Notes: generated by a model from the sequence alone, not told the origin. 64,000 nt of DNA from Euptelea pleiosperma (GCA_035048495.1 CM068544.1:48509893-48573892); one strand, 5' to 3'; counted from the stretch's first letter, positions 1 through 11,445 are shown. A program made the numbers and translations.

Positions 1-136
1 GCTCGGTAATGACTGTCATAGATAGGTAACACACCCATGATCAAAATTAAAAGATACCTTGGCTACTGAATTAACCACAAACCCTAATTATATGTTTCCT
101 CAAATACCCATTAGAAGATTGGAGAAATTCTTGTAC

Positions 137-713
137 CTTGACCAGGGTCGTCGTTCTTCTTGCTCCTATACATCTAATGAAACGAATCCAAAAAAAAAAA
201 AAAATTAGTAAAACGTCAAGTGAAGGATGAATCAAAGCAAGGTGTTTGATGGGTTTTTAATCATCAAATTACTTGTAGATGGCTCTTGACATGAGCGATG
301 CTGAGGCCTTTGATGTTCATCAGTTGAAGAACCAGCTTAGGTGTTGCTCCTGCAGCAAAGAAATTTGGTTTAATTACTATGATGTTCAGAGGAGAAGCAA
401 GAGAGTTTGAGAAGAAAGAGTACTCACTATCTTGTCCACCCAGTCTTTCCACAGCGTGAACGAAACAAAGGTGCAGATCAGGCGTCCAACGAAGCCTTGC
501 CATCTTGGAGCGGACATACTGTCGTACACCACTAGATGAGCTTGCCTTCCTCTCATTCTCCTCAACTGTGCTGTTGCTCGAGCTCCCACCGTTTCTAGGC
601 TTTGCATCGTCGTCATCATCATCATCGTCTACCTCCTCACCATCGTCCTGATCACCCTCGTTCTTATTCGAATGGTAAGTCTTCGACCCGTCGGTGCTAG
701 CACTTTCCTTCAT
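137..713 (-). CDS. GARP/G2-like (MYB-like) transcription factor, 5' part, cut by window edge
   Basis: Three exons can be placed on the minus strand: 713-428, 349-273 and 173-137, with GT-AG introns 427-350 and 272-174. Splicing joins GGQD to [15 protein letters not shown] and then to SHLQ-MYRSKK, giving an unbroken G2-like/GARP DNA-binding domain from about residue 72 ([13 protein letters not shown]) to the SHLQMYRSKK end of helix 3. The N-terminus is acidic, with an aspartate run at about residues 29-36, then serine-rich. The protein is expected in the nucleus as a DNA-binding regulator. It resembles the plant group with a single G2-like domain (At2g40260/At1g14600/MOF1 type); KANADI is less likely. 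The start is the ATG at 713. The donor at 136 (CAAG|GTACAAG) shows that the gene runs on past position 1. An 8-nt microexon at 65-58 would keep the frame but is unproven. The C-terminal half is not in the window. Confidence 0.88.
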
Positions 714-981
714 CTCTCTCTTTTGCCTTCTGGATCCAAGTCAATGATTTATTTAGTAACTCCTTTTGATCTTCTTAACCTTCTTCCACCGGTGTGCCAA
801 ACTTGATCGACAACAAATAATCCGTCCGGTATCGATCTCCGTCAGCTAAGTTAAGCAAAAAAGATGATACTACAAGACCCAACACAAGAGATGGAAATGG
901 AAGTCCTAGCTAACTTAACATTATCATCCCCCTCTCTCTCTCTCCTTGTAATAGTATTCAAATATATAGCTATATTATATG
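714..981 (-). promoter_or_regulatory. Probable promoter and 5' UTR of the GARP gene
   Basis: Read on the minus strand, a TATA-like CTATATATT lies at 969-961, followed about 25 bp downstream by a GA-repeat (931-946, CT on the plus strand). That would put transcription start near 930 and leave a 5' UTR of about 215 nt before the ATG at 713. This is inferred from motif spacing only. Confidence 0.35.
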
Positions 982-1268
982 TTGGTATGCGTGTATGTAT
1001 GCATATATGTATGTGTGTGTCCATGGATTCTTATGGGGTTGATTTGAAAAGTATTTTAGGGTTCGTGGAGAGGAATGCATGAGACGAGTTCATATTTGCT
1101 CAACAAAACTTATTGAGCAAAAACGCTCATCTGCGTCTATGCATCTGACACGTACGTACACCTAATAGGCGTGTGTGGAGTCGAAACGCTGTTGAGCAAA
1201 AATGGACTCGGTTAGGACCATAATTAGCAAATCATGAAGCGGCAAAACTTCACCCAACAAAAAATGAA

Positions 1269-1580
1269 AGTTTAAAAGGATGGTCCATATCATGGAATGG
1301 GGTGATTTTTGGCGAGGATGGTCTCTATAGTGAGGAGATCATCTTCACAAAAATTCAAATTAATCCGATATTCATAGATCAGTTTACTAGTTGAAGAATT
1401 ATGGACCGTCTATTTTTATCCTTAACTTGAAAACCACATTTGATGGGGTTAGAAATTTCGGAATGTGCTGATTTTTTGTATGGGTGATCCATATGATGAG
1501 GAGATCATCTCACCAAAAATCAGCTATTGGTTCATCTTCCATGAGGGTATGCCAAAATTGTTGTCCCCCGATCCTGACCC
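1269..1580. mobile_element. MITE-like hairpin ('gaggagatcatc' family)
   Basis: The arms carry GTGAGGAGATCATCTTCAC and, inverted, GATGAGGAGATCATCTCACC, around a centre of about 150 bp with a segment like GAAAACCACATTTGATGGGG. The same family forms the loop of the large inverted repeat near 20 kb and appears in part near 18.1 kb and 39.6 kb. No coding capacity is seen. TSD not resolved. Confidence 0.55.
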
Positions 1581-2092
1581 ATATCGGAAAACGAGGGAAA
1601 GACGATATGCTTAATTATTGTTAGAGTTAACTGAAAAAAAAAAAAAAAAAAAACTTTTGTTAGGACAGGGGAGAGGAGAGAGACGGAGAAAGGGAGGAAA
1701 AGTCTGTGCATGTGTGTGTGAGTTCACGTTCCTGACGGGTTGATGCCTGCTGTCTCTATCGTTCCGTCGAGAATCACGGATTTGTCCCCACTCGAGACTT
1801 ACGATAGCCACGTCACCAACACCCCCAGAATAAAGCTCTCCCATCCAACTAACTATTTCTATTATCTTCTCGAAGATTACTACGGCTTTTGTAATCGAGA
1901 TATGATGTGCACTGAAGATGGTGCTTTCTACACGCCAAACTCAAAATCTAGACCTTTAAATAGCCGGGTCACTACTTTTGAATGGCTCATGATCTGAAAT
2001 CAAGTGGATTTATCGAAGGAGAAAGGAGAAAAAAGAAAGGTTCCAGTAATTTATGTTAGTAAAATCATTAAAAAAAATCTGATGCTCCCTAC

Positions 2093-2588
2093 CACGGTTT
2101 AAAAAAAGGCTGTTATAACGGATTTGGACCTACCCCATTACGTTATGGACAGTTAAAACGCCCAGAAAATAATGGATGTTATAACGAAAATAACGGCCGT
2201 TATAATGGATTCGGACCTACCCATTACATTATGGACAGTTAAAACGCCCAGAAAATAACGGACGTTATAATGAAAGTAACGGCCCTTATTTTCTGTTATT
2301 TTTTCGTTATAACGAAAATAACGACCGTTATTTTCTGGAAATTTTTGTGAAAAAAATGGCTGTTATTTTCATTTTTTTCCATTATTTTTCTGTTATTTTC
2401 CATTTTTGAAATTTTGAAATTCAAATTTTAAAATTTAAAATTTGAATTTCAGCCCCATTTTTTTCGTTATTTCCGTTATTTTCCGTTATTTTCCATTTTT
2501 TCCATTTTTGCCCCTGAACGTTTTTTTTCGTTATAACGGAAAAAATGGTAACGCCCCAGTCCGTTATAACGGTCCCCTTTAAACCTTG
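2093..2588. mobile_element. hAT-type MITE with CCGTTATAACGG-like core repeats
   Basis: The element starts CACGGTTTAAA and ends TTTAAACCTTG (inverted). It is flanked by CTCCCTAC (2085-2092) and CTGCCTAC (2589-2596), an 8-bp TSD with one mismatch. An 8-bp TSD with C-A-A/C-G-G-T-T-T termini fits the hAT superfamily. The inside is AT-rich and full of GTTATAACG and TTATTTTC blocks, with no ORF of its own. The same family occurs at 3528, 49010 and 51951. Confidence 0.72.
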
Positions 2589-3237
2589 CTGCCTACACCC
2601 ATACTCTCAGACCCCACCAAATAACTGAACCAGCAGTACACGTGTAATGAGTAGATTTGTAGTTCCTGCAGTATGTTATCGTGACCTGATAATATGCCAC
2701 TTGTCGAGCATCTAAGCACTGGCGTCAGCCTCACACTTCTGCTAGCTCCCAGATTCAAGTCCAATCTTTTATCTTCACTAAGCATATCAGTTCTTCAGTT
2801 CTCCCTAGTGTCTACGTTAGATAGTCAAATGAGATTGTATGATCTGTATCTGGCGGAACATCAGTGGTGTAAACCTAGGTAAGATGTCATCCTGACGCTG
2901 GCAGCAACACAGCTCAAGTAAGAAATAGTTATAGCAAGCAAAGATGTGTTACCGTAGACCTGAAGACTAGAGTCATCCTTAGATCACACCTTTTGGATAT
3001 ATATGGTCAATGGTGTAATAATTCCGAGGACCACGGATCGGAAGGTGTGGACGTAAGGAGTAAGGACTACCATGCCCAAATTACGTAGCTATCCTTTGCT
3101 TGAACTTTGAATTGAGGGCGAAACCGGCTTGGAGATCATGCGATGCGATTATACCGAAAGTATGGTTTATAATGATTATACTTGATCCTGATCTTTACGG
3201 TATCTTCCTAACAGTCGGATCTAGGGATTTATTCTTT
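2589..3237. other. Intergenic, no gene recognised
   Basis: Only short ORFs without family features occur here. The base composition is closer to unique sequence than the flanking MITEs. I see no splice-compatible coding region. Confidence 0.4.
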
Positions 3238-3246
3238 CTATTTGTC

Positions 3247-3830
3247 GAGTAAAACTTTGATGACGGATGACTGTCATCGAGGCCGATGACAGCCCACAAT
3301 ATGAGCCACGTCGCATATTTTTTTAGGACTCAATCTGACCGTATGGATGTTTTGCCAATCCCTAGCTGGACCTACAAACCAAAAATCATCCTGATTAGTG
3401 ATTTCAAACCTTTGGATCTTTCTACCCCAAATAATAGTCAATAATGCTCAAATTCCCTCGGTTAAATAATTCCAATCCAACGCCTAGAAATCACTAATCA
3501 TGTTTATTTTTGGTTTGTAGATCCCGCCATGGTTTAAAAAATGGCCGTTATTGTTACAACGGATTGGGACCTCCCTAGGACCTCGTAATGTACCGTTAAA
3601 ATGCTCAGTAAATAACAGGCCGTTATTTTCTGTTATAACAGAAAAAAAAAAAAAAAAGTAAACGCCCCCAGTCCATTATACCGTTATAACGGCCCCTTAC
3701 AAACCTTGGATCAAGTTAGGGATTGGCCAAACATTCAGACAGTCAGCATCCTCTAAGATTATGCCACGTGGCTCATATAGTGGGCTGTCATCGGCCTCAA
3801 TGACAGTCTGCTGTCATCAAAGTTTTACAC
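3247..3830. mobile_element. MULE-type MITE with a nested hAT MITE
   Basis: Terminal inverted repeats are GAGTAAAACTTTGATGAC on the left and its near-complement GTCATCAAAGTTTTACAC on the right. The element is flanked by a perfect 9-bp direct repeat, CTATTTGTC, at 3238-3246 and 3831-3839. A 9-bp TSD is typical of Mutator-like elements. The arms contain the repeated G-box region (CACGTG at 3765-3770) and the ATTAGTGATTTC blocks shared with the other MITEs. Length without the nested copy is about 400 bp, matching the relatives at 16128 and 17524. Confidence 0.82.
3528..3708. mobile_element. Nested hAT-type MITE (CCGTTATAACGG family)
   Basis: It starts CATGGTTTAAAA and ends ACAAACCTTG and interrupts the right arm of the surrounding MITE within its 'ggtttgtaggtcc' block. 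The inside shows GGCCGTTATTTTC and CCGTTATAACGGCC. The flanks share GATC (GATCCCGC and GATCAAGT), so the 8-bp TSD is degraded. It is a short relative of the 2093-2588 copy. Confidence 0.65.
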
Positions 3831-3839
3831 CTATTTGTC

Positions 3840-5118
3840 ATCCAAAAAAATGTGACACGTCAGTAATGATCATCCGCGTTGAGGTTGACTTTGACCTACG
3901 AGCTGTCATACACGAGTATGAGACCCACCCAATATTCCTCCACGTGTATAGCTGTGCCAATTATGTACCCTAATGGCAGTCTAGGAAAGAAGCACCACAT
4001 AAATCTCCCACTCTATCACGGGCTGCTTGAGAGCAATCTTGGACAGTTGTCCCTGTAGTATTCTAATCTAATAGCTTGTGAGAGATCATATTAAATAGTC
4101 CCGTGGGTTCTAACGCCATTGGATCGCACAACCCATTTAAAATGGTAGCTCGCGAGATACAAAAATTGAGGCCAATATTCTAAAGAATAAGAACAAAAAG
4201 TTTGATCTAGCGATCAAAATTCCTCGTAGTTGATAAAGTTGGAAGTGAGGCTGGTGTTGGCTCGTTGCCTGTACGCGGATTATTAAACTCAGGCGAGTCA
4301 GGTTGGTCTGAAAAGATTCACCCCCAACGCCCAACCTGTAAAGTCAACCCCCAACAGTACCTCTGTTTTTCTTTATCACTTTATTTAATTAATATTGCAT
4401 GAGAATACGTGAACCCATTAATGCAGATCTACCATCATTTCAGCATAAGCGCATGTCTGTCCTTTTTCATACATGCCATTTCATACCCATGCCATGTTTG
4501 ATGCATGTCATGCCCACTCCAGTCCCCATATTGACCATTTCAACCAAGCTTCGCAACTACTCTCGCAGTAGGTGAAAGCATTCCATTATAGAATTTCAAA
4601 ATATACAAAACGAAGGACATTATTAATATTTTTATAAAGAAATTTTGGTCTTAGTATATATATTTATATATATAGTAGACGAGTGACTACCTACATGAAG
4701 GGGTTCAGGACCCACCACTCAATAATTCCTATTTAACAAGACGGTGGAGAGATCAGATGGTTGCAATCATTCGATCATGTTGATTTTTTTTCTTTTACTA
4801 GTTGGGGGGGTCTTTCAAGCATATATGTATATTGCGTAAGTTGTTATGCTTAATATACGAATATGTGTCGTCATGCAGAATTTGATTTTTTTTATTTTTA
4901 TTTTTTCTGGTTGAGTAGTCTTCACATCACTACGCATATAAATTTTAATTATTAATTAAATATGATTTTATATTTTCATTGCCTCAAAGGTATTTATTGC
5001 CTCCTTTTCAAGCATTTTCTGTGCCCCACATATGTTACATCTCACCCATCTTGACTAGCATGCGGGCCTACTTCAGTTTTGCCTCAACCACCATTAATTT
5101 GAGATGATTAATTTAAGC
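3840..5118. other. Intergenic, AT-rich, no gene recognised
   Basis: No coding region with family features is visible. It is low-complexity AT-rich sequence with TATATA runs near 4660 and long T tracts near 4885. Confidence 0.4.
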
Positions 5119-5129
5119 TTTACATCTCA

Positions 5130-5346
5130 TTTTTTTTTTTTTTTTTTGAAACCGAGGGTATCCAGGCGTCTTAGAGCACCCGACTAGCCCCCGGGACATG
5201 CTAGTCACCCTTCCACACGTGCCAAGTGTTCTGGAAGAATTGATGTGGACTGGGTTACTTATTGTTATTCTCCCAATGGTGGGCCCAATGAGAGTTGAAC
5301 TCAGAACCTCTCGTTTTCTGGAGTGGAGTCACTCAACCCTTGGGGT
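5130..5346 (-). mobile_element. tRNA-derived SINE with perfect 11-bp TSD
   Basis: Read on the minus strand, it starts near ACCCCAAGGGTTGAGTG, carries a pol III B-box-like GAGTTCAACTC preceded by a weak A-box-like GGGTTGAGTGACT, and ends in a poly-A tract (poly-T on plus at about 5130-5147). It is flanked by TTTACATCTCA at 5119-5129 and 5347-5357, a perfect direct repeat. The TSD plus A-tail shows target-primed insertion. The tRNA origin is inferred from the box motifs. Confidence 0.75.
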
Positions 5347-5396
5347 TTTACATCTCAAATTCTCTTCATTTGTTGTTAGTCATTAACTCATTATTA

Positions 5397-5566
5397 TCTA
5401 TATAACAAGTGACAGTGGTTGTCTCCCCACTTATACCCCTCTTATAGGCTTCAACAAAGAAGGGTCGAGATCTTATCCCCCAACTAGACGGTGGACCTCA
5501 GCCACTCAAACCCAATTTTGACAAATGCTTTGTTGGGGAGTGCTGTGGGCACGGACCACTCACTAG
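5397..5566 (+). mobile_element. Short non-autonomous Helitron (170 bp)
   Basis: It starts TCTATATAACAAG and ends CTAG after a GC-rich stretch (TGTGGGCACGG) near the 3' end. The base before is A (5396) and the base after is T (5567), as expected for Helitron insertion between A and T without TSD. It shares its ends and its CTTATACCCCTCTTAT and GAGATCTTATCCCCCAA blocks with the array at 33152-36772 and the minus-strand copy at 18678-18835. Confidence 0.75.
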
Positions 5567-6821
5567 TTCTAAATAAGCTAAAGTGGTCATTGAAAAGTTC
5601 ACTTACCTTCTTCTACACTTGTGTTGTACAATTGGCACATGCATGCAATGATCATCGATGCCGCCGCTTGTATGGGTCAAAACACGAAAATCATACAATC
5701 GGACGATCTTAATCTGATTTATCTTTCTATATAATTTTTTGTTTTCAATCTTTTAAAATCTACATTAGATGGTTGGGAATTTGGGCTGGGATCATGCGAT
5801 CATGGTTCGAAATCTAAGTATCGGTAGGCTCTGATCCCGAACGGGATCAGTGCATCTCGCCCGAGACAAAGTGAAACTTCTTTGGAAAACAGTGATCTCG
5901 GTGCGAGACGATCAATTTTGGATCGGATCAGTGGGCTCTAACCATTATCCGGATCAGCCGAGACTTCGAACTATGCATGCAATCGTTTCTAGGCTGTACC
6001 ATGCTCACATCATAGATATTTAAATCATCCACCAGCCAGCCAACATGTTTGCTCATAAAAAAAATTATATTTCTAAATTTAAGAAACCTAGATTCCACCT
6101 ATCAAGTGGGGTAGGATAATCTGACTGACTAGATTATAAGGGAGACCCTTTGATTAGATGGTCCGGATCAATCGACATGTGCAGGTGCTGACAATTTTTT
6201 TTTTTATAAGACTTCATGTAGTTTATATAGGAAACAAAGAAACCAGATCGAAGACTAGTGTTTCACGGCAGATATTCTCAGACCTTACTAGTGTGAAGAT
6301 GTTTCCAAGTCTTCTTCCTCCCCCTTTGTCAAAGTTGTCGTCTATAGGCAACGTAGATTCCCTTTTTTCTGCATTTTTTTTTTCCTCTTGCATGTATTCT
6401 ATTATTGATTCACTCGTATGTATTAATGGAGACCACTTACCTAGCAACTCCCCCATGAGGTCATGAGGTCATGGTTCGAAGTCTCGGCAGATCCCATTCT
6501 AGATCGGGTGATCCCAGAAGCCACCAATCTGAATGATATTTGGGCAATTCGGATCGGGGAGTCCTCTGATCCCAAGATTTTGAACCAGGGTCATGACTAT
6601 TTCAAATCAAGTATAAATATTAGTTCATTATTTTGGATTCCCGTCACAGCACAGTAGAATCTTAGTATTTTGCTGACGTCTCTTCAAACTGATGTTCATT
6701 TGTGTAATTCTAGATTCATTGGAAAGCTAACAAATTCTTATTAAACATATGTTATTTTGACCTATTTTGATGGATTTTTGCTTTTAATTTCAATGTTTAC
6801 TAGAAACTAAAGTTGAAGATG
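5567..6821. repeat. Intergenic with a degenerate dispersed repeat
   Basis: Two related blocks, around 5790-5960 and 6455-6600, share CATGGTTCGAA followed by CTGATCCC/GGATCAG-type palindromic segments. A similar GTCTCGGGCGATCC stretch occurs near 18400. No termini or coding region are resolved. Confidence 0.35.
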
Positions 6822-6834
6822 AAGATCAACATGG

Positions 6835-6921
6835 GCGATGATACCATAGACCTGGGTTCAAAACCCTCCTTCACCGAGTTACTGATCTTCTTAAAATAAC
6901 AGGCTTAACTATCAAAAAAAT
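6835..6921 (+). mobile_element. 5'-truncated tRNA-derived SINE with 13-bp TSD
   Basis: It carries the B box in CTGGGTTCAAAACCC and the 3' end CTTAACTATCAAAAAAAT, but lacks the A box. It is flanked by a perfect 13-bp repeat, AAGATCAACATGG, at 6822-6834 and 6922-6934. It is the same family as the full copy at 7351-7478, in the opposite orientation. Truncation at the 5' end with an intact TSD is normal for target-primed insertion. Confidence 0.8.
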
Positions 6922-7350
6922 AAGATCAACATGGCTGCGATAACCTTCTTCTTCAATGTTTTTATTCACTGAGTGGGGTTCAAATTAGAAACCTTCATTT
7001 TTATTTTTATTTTTTGGTTTGTACGTTTTAACACATACATACAAAAAGAGAGAAGAAAATAGTTTTGTACTCATATAAGCCCAAGCCCATGAGGTAATTA
7101 AAAAATTACCTATTAGAGAAAAATTATCACAAAAAAGGGACGCACCCACTTCATCTTAGTTCAAAAGAGAAATAATTTCATGGGTTGATTTTTAAATGTG
7201 GAATTTGAGTATTACTATTTGCATCCAACTCAAGCTACATTTTTGGCCAATGACAAGCGACACCACCATCCACCATAATAACATCGATGGATCTTGAACC
7301 ATGTGTTCATTACGGAAGAGAGCCTAGAAAATTTACTTGTTTGGCAAGTC

Positions 7351-7478
7351 TTTTATTTTTTTGGTAGTTAAGCCTGTTTTTAAAGAGATCAGTAACTCGG
7401 TTAAGTTGGGTTTTGAACCCAGGTCTATGGTATCATCACCCACAAACTTTACCAACTGAGCAAGCTGGCACCTTGAAG
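7351..7478 (-). mobile_element. Full-length tRNA-derived SINE with 13-bp TSD
   Basis: The minus strand reads TGCCAGCTTGCTCAGTTGG (A box) and later CTGGGTTCAAAACCC (B box), then a 3' end in CTTAACTACCAAAAAAAT. The spacing of A and B boxes is that of a tRNA gene. It is flanked by TGTTTGGCAAGTC at 7338-7350 and 7479-7491, a perfect 13-bp TSD. Length is 128 bp. Confidence 0.85.
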
Positions 7479-8253
7479 TGTTTGGCAAGTCATTGGGTAT
7501 GTCACACGACCTTCACCTGGGCACGAATTAGTTACCTATAAAAACACACCACCTATTAGTTCATTAAATGTCATTCTCTGCCAAAATTAAAAAAGTTCGT
7601 TAAATGTCTCTTTTAAGCACGACTCAGGCATTCTCATGCCATTAATTATATTTTCAATACAATCCCTCTATACACACTTAATCACTTACAATGCAATTTT
7701 TTTATATATTTCCAAACATAATTAATAGATTTGCCCCTTCAAACTAATCTTCCAAAATGACGCTTTGGGTTGAAAATTTCTTATTTTGCCACTACAATAC
7801 CACTCAAATACTTCTCATGTCTATGTTTTCAATACAACCCCTTCGTAATTACTAAATTATTTACCGTACGGTGCCATTTTATCCATATTTTTAAAACAAC
7901 TCCTTTTAACCGCTGAATTTCTTCCCATGCCGTTTATCCCATATTTTCAATTGTTTCTTCTCTTCACTTGCAAGTGGGACACATAAAACATGTATGCATC
8001 ATCAATGATGAAAGCATCTCTCCTTCTTAAGGGTGGTACACATCATGGCCATCAGTTTGGACTTTGGACTACCGAAATGTTAGACCATTTACTTTGAAGG
8101 CCATGACCCAAAAAAATATTAATTAATCAGATGATCTTAGCCTCACGTTTTTATCCCATTAATTTTTGTTTAGTTTTTCCTCCTCTAAGGATCAAAATGA
8201 GGGGTTACATACGTCGGATGATCTTAGCCTCACGTTTTTATCCTATGAGGGGG

Positions 8254-8610
8254 GATGCAGAAGTCCCTCAATTTGCAATTTAGTACTCTTTCTGGCCCAC
8301 TGCCTCCTTGAATGTTTGGCCCACACCTTGATGGACCCACACACCAAAACTCAGTGTGATTAGTGATTCGTAGCCATTGGATTTGAGCAGTTTTTCATCA
8401 TGGGCTTGGAACTAACTCATATGCCTGTTCATAAAGCCCATGATGAAAAAGTGCTCAAATCCTACGGCTAGAAATTACCAATCATGCTGTTTTTCGTTGT
8501 GTAGGTCTATCATAGTGTGGGCCAGACATTCAAGTGGCAAGTGGGCCCGAACAAGTCTACTACGTTGTAATTTGAGGGACTTCTGTGTCAAATTTTTGAT
8601 ACAGAGGTCT
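8254..8610. mobile_element. MITE-like hairpin
   Basis: The arms AGAAGTCCCTCAATTTGC and AATTTGAGGGACTTCTGTG are inverted. Inside lie the usual GTTTGGCCCACACC, GTGATTAGTGATTC and AAATTACCAATCATG blocks, themselves inverted about a centre near 8430. No TSD resolved. A 28-bp direct repeat (ATGATCTTAGCCTCACG...) lies just upstream at about 8131 and 8216. Confidence 0.6.
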
Positions 8611-8878
8611 GCATCAAAGAACAGGCCGAGTAAGCAATTAGTGTGAGATAAATGTGTAAAGGCAAATATTCCTTAGATCCTTACAAAGTTGAAACTTGAA
8701 AGATTCTATATTTAAATGTTGTTCATTTCCCCCGTTGACCACGTTGTCGTCTATATAGATTCCTTTCATGCTCTAGATGTCATCGAATTTTATTTTATTT
8801 TATTTCTTTATTTAGGTGTTAATGGGGAGACTAGTTAGCTACACCTCATTAGGTAATTCTTCCATTTTTTTTTTAATA

Positions 8879-9352
8879 ATGTTTGGCCAACACCTTGGTG
8901 GACCCATACACCAAAAATCAACGTGATTGGTGATTTCTATCCATTCGATTTGAGTACTTTTTAATCATGGACTTGGAACCATACCCATAGGTCTGTTCAT
9001 CATAATGACTCTGATTGTTGTTTTGAGTACTTTTTCATTATGGGCTTGGAACCAACCCATAGCCCTGTGCACGAAGTCCACAATCATGGGCTTGGAACCA
9101 ATGGTGATTTCTATCCATTGAACCCGTAGGTCTGTTCATGAAGCCCATAAGGACGTTGATTGTTGTTTTGAGTACTTTTTATCATGGGCTTGGAACCAAC
9201 CCATAAGTCTGCTCATGAAGCCTATAATGACGCCGATTTGTTGTGTACGTCCACAAAGACATCGGCCATGCATTCAAGGGATCAGCCGGTCCAAAAGAGC
9301 CTGGCCCTTGGCAATTTGAGGGGCTTCTGCATCAAAATTTTGTCATAGAACA
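8879..9352. mobile_element. MITE-like hairpin with internal repeats
   Basis: The left arm has TTGGCCAACACCTTGGTGG and CCAAAAATCAACGTGATTGG; the right arm has the inverted counterparts. The centre repeats TCATGGGCTTGGAACCA several times, so it is longer than its relatives. No ORF. Confidence 0.5.
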
Positions 9353-9458
9353 GCTCGTGGGACAGTCAATTATATAGACTTGAAATAGGGTTTTGGGAAG
9401 GAATATATGGCCTTCGGGTCAAGGTCAAGCCATCAAGAGCAGGAAATAAGGAGGGGCA

Positions 9459-9767
9459 GAAACTTTGATGTCCACCTCCAAAATTACCACGTGGCACAAT
9501 TTTCCTGTCCCACTAACCCAGTGAATGCTAGGCCCACCCCTTAATAGACCAACACACCAAAAGCCAGCATGATTGTTGAGTTGTGACCATTGGATTTGAG
9601 CATTCTTACCAGGTGGTTTCTAGCCGTCGAATAATTTAAACATTTTTCGGGTACTAAAATTACTTAGTTTTGGTGTGTAGGTCCACTATGGGTGGGCTAA
9701 ACATTCATGCTGTCAGTGGGCCTGATCTGGCATTTTCGGTTGTGGACATCAACGATGTCAAAGTTTT
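9459..9767. mobile_element. MITE-like hairpin
   Basis: Ends AAACTTTGATGTCCACC and, inverted, GGACATCAACGATGTCAAAG. Internal arms carry TAGGCCCACCCCTTAATAG and GGTGGGCTAAACATTC. It contains a CACGTGG G-box near 9490. TSD not resolved. Confidence 0.55.
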
Positions 9768-9899
9768 CCTCATGAGAAGGGGATGGGCAGGGGGTTTCAG
9801 GAGTCCGTGTGTGGGTCCATCAAGGTGCAAAGCTAAGCCCAAGCGCCACCCAAGAATCTATCCTGACAAGCCTTGTTTGAAAATTTTGAAAAAACTTCT

Positions 9900-10200
9900 T
9901 TAGAAAACTAGGTACGAGATTTTTTATTTTTGAAATCAAGAAATATCTATTCAAACTAAAATAACCCCACCCCATAACTAGGACAGCATCCAGCCAAGGT
10001 GGGTGGTCTCCACTCTCCACATCACAGAAGGGAGATAATACGAGTTTTAGCCTTGGTGGCTATGCAGTGAGCTACTCCATTACAAGAGCGGTTAATATAT
10101 ACAAAGTTTAAAGAAAACAAAAAATTGAGAGAGTTTCAAGACATCTATTGCATGGGGCGCGTTATAGACGAACAACTCAGATCCATCGATCCTCTCTTCA
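9900..10200 (-). mobile_element. L1-type LINE remnant (RNase H C-terminal end)
   Basis: On the minus strand, after a frameshift, the translation reads VNRSCNGVAHCIATKAK, the usual C-terminal signature of the RNase H domain in plant L1-like elements (a form of P-R-S-x-N-x-V-A-H-x-L-A). An upstream piece in another frame gives HAIDVLKLSQFF. Only a broken fragment is present. Confidence 0.5.
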
Positions 10201-11445
10201 AATTCGAGATCACCACTTATGCGTCAAACTCTACCTTCATTGAGGGCACTGCAAAATGTGAAAGCTGAGTTAGGCCCCATTTCTAGCCGCTGATTGGTCT
10301 CGAGAGCAAAGTCTTCCTTCTCTCGAGCCCACATTGTGAATATTCCAAAAAGTAATGTGAACCCACCTCCCATGTACAGAATGTGATCCATATAATATGT
10401 TCCAGGAAAACTTTTCCAAATTATTCTCACATTATTTAGTTTTGAACATGAAAATTCATTTTATAAGACAAAAAATTGTAAATATTTTACTTCTTCGATA
10501 CTTTATTTTATTTTTGTTGAATTTGTTAACGCTTTTTCTAATGACAAACCTTATTTTGACTCGAACATTTACATTTTTCATATCGCAGTTTTGCCGCACT
10601 CTGAATTGCTAACTATCTTGCCTCACCAATCACCATAGCTTAGCAAATTTAGTCCGGGTCACACAACCAATCTGGGTCCAAACAGAGTCCAATAACAAGA
10701 TAAAAAGTTAAAACTGTCTCAAAATAAGGGAGTGCATATTTGCCACTCCAACTCATTTCGGGACGGACTCCTGGTCAGGAGGGCACGCCCCATTTGACCT
10801 CCTTTGGTCATGATAATTTTCGAAATGAAATGGTCTGATTTTGTTCCAACTTCAAACATCCAAAGTTTCTGAAGAGGGTGACAATGTGACATCCACAAAA
10901 TGATAATAATAATAATAATAATAAAATAAATAATAAAAAAATCATGGATCAGAGTCCGCCCCGACTGGAAATGGAGCGGGCGAAAACATAAAAACTGAAC
11001 TACCTAAAATGCCATAATTGTCCTTACCTACCTTGATAGAATCATTTATAACCTGTAGAACTGTCAATGGCATTTCCGTAAATCACAATACATATCGAGT
11101 AAAATTCTCCAAACTAGATTTGTGTTCTCTCGCTTCGAACACGTCTCCCCTTCTGCTGCTCTTACACAGTAAGATACCTCCCCGTGGCTTAATCTTAGAG
11201 TGGTGGCGAAGGACGACCGTTGTTGCAGGCAAGAAACCCAACTAAAAAACAATTTGGGGGGTTTCTCAGGTTTTCATCAATCCACTTAAAACGGTCAGTT
11301 AGGGTTTTTCGAATTTTTTTTTCTATCTTCATCTTTCATGGAGTTCTTCTTCATCGATTTCATCCTTTCTGTGAATTCTAGACTAGAAACCCTAATCAAT
11401 TTATTGATGTAAGAACAAAACCCTTAAAAGGGTAAGAGAAGAAGA
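10201..11445. other. Upstream region of the PPR gene
   Basis: Apart from a (TAA)n microsatellite near 10905-10925, nothing recognisable occurs until the gene. The last 150 bp include AACCCTAATC and GGGTTTTTCG plant leader-type motifs and probably form the 5' UTR. Confidence 0.4.

Noticed and set aside
58..65. 8-nt fourth exon of the GARP gene (TAGCCAAG on the minus strand)
   Set aside because: It has AG and GT neighbours and keeps the frame, but such a short match is easily chance and the next exon is outside the window.
2579..2785. 68-residue minus-strand ORF with LDLNLGASRS
   Set aside because: LDLNL resembles an EAR-type motif, but the frame overlaps the end of a MITE and has no other support.
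7351..7478. A genuine tRNA gene
   Set aside because: A and B boxes are present, but there is no acceptor stem or anticodon arm, and the TSD and A-rich tail show it is a SINE.
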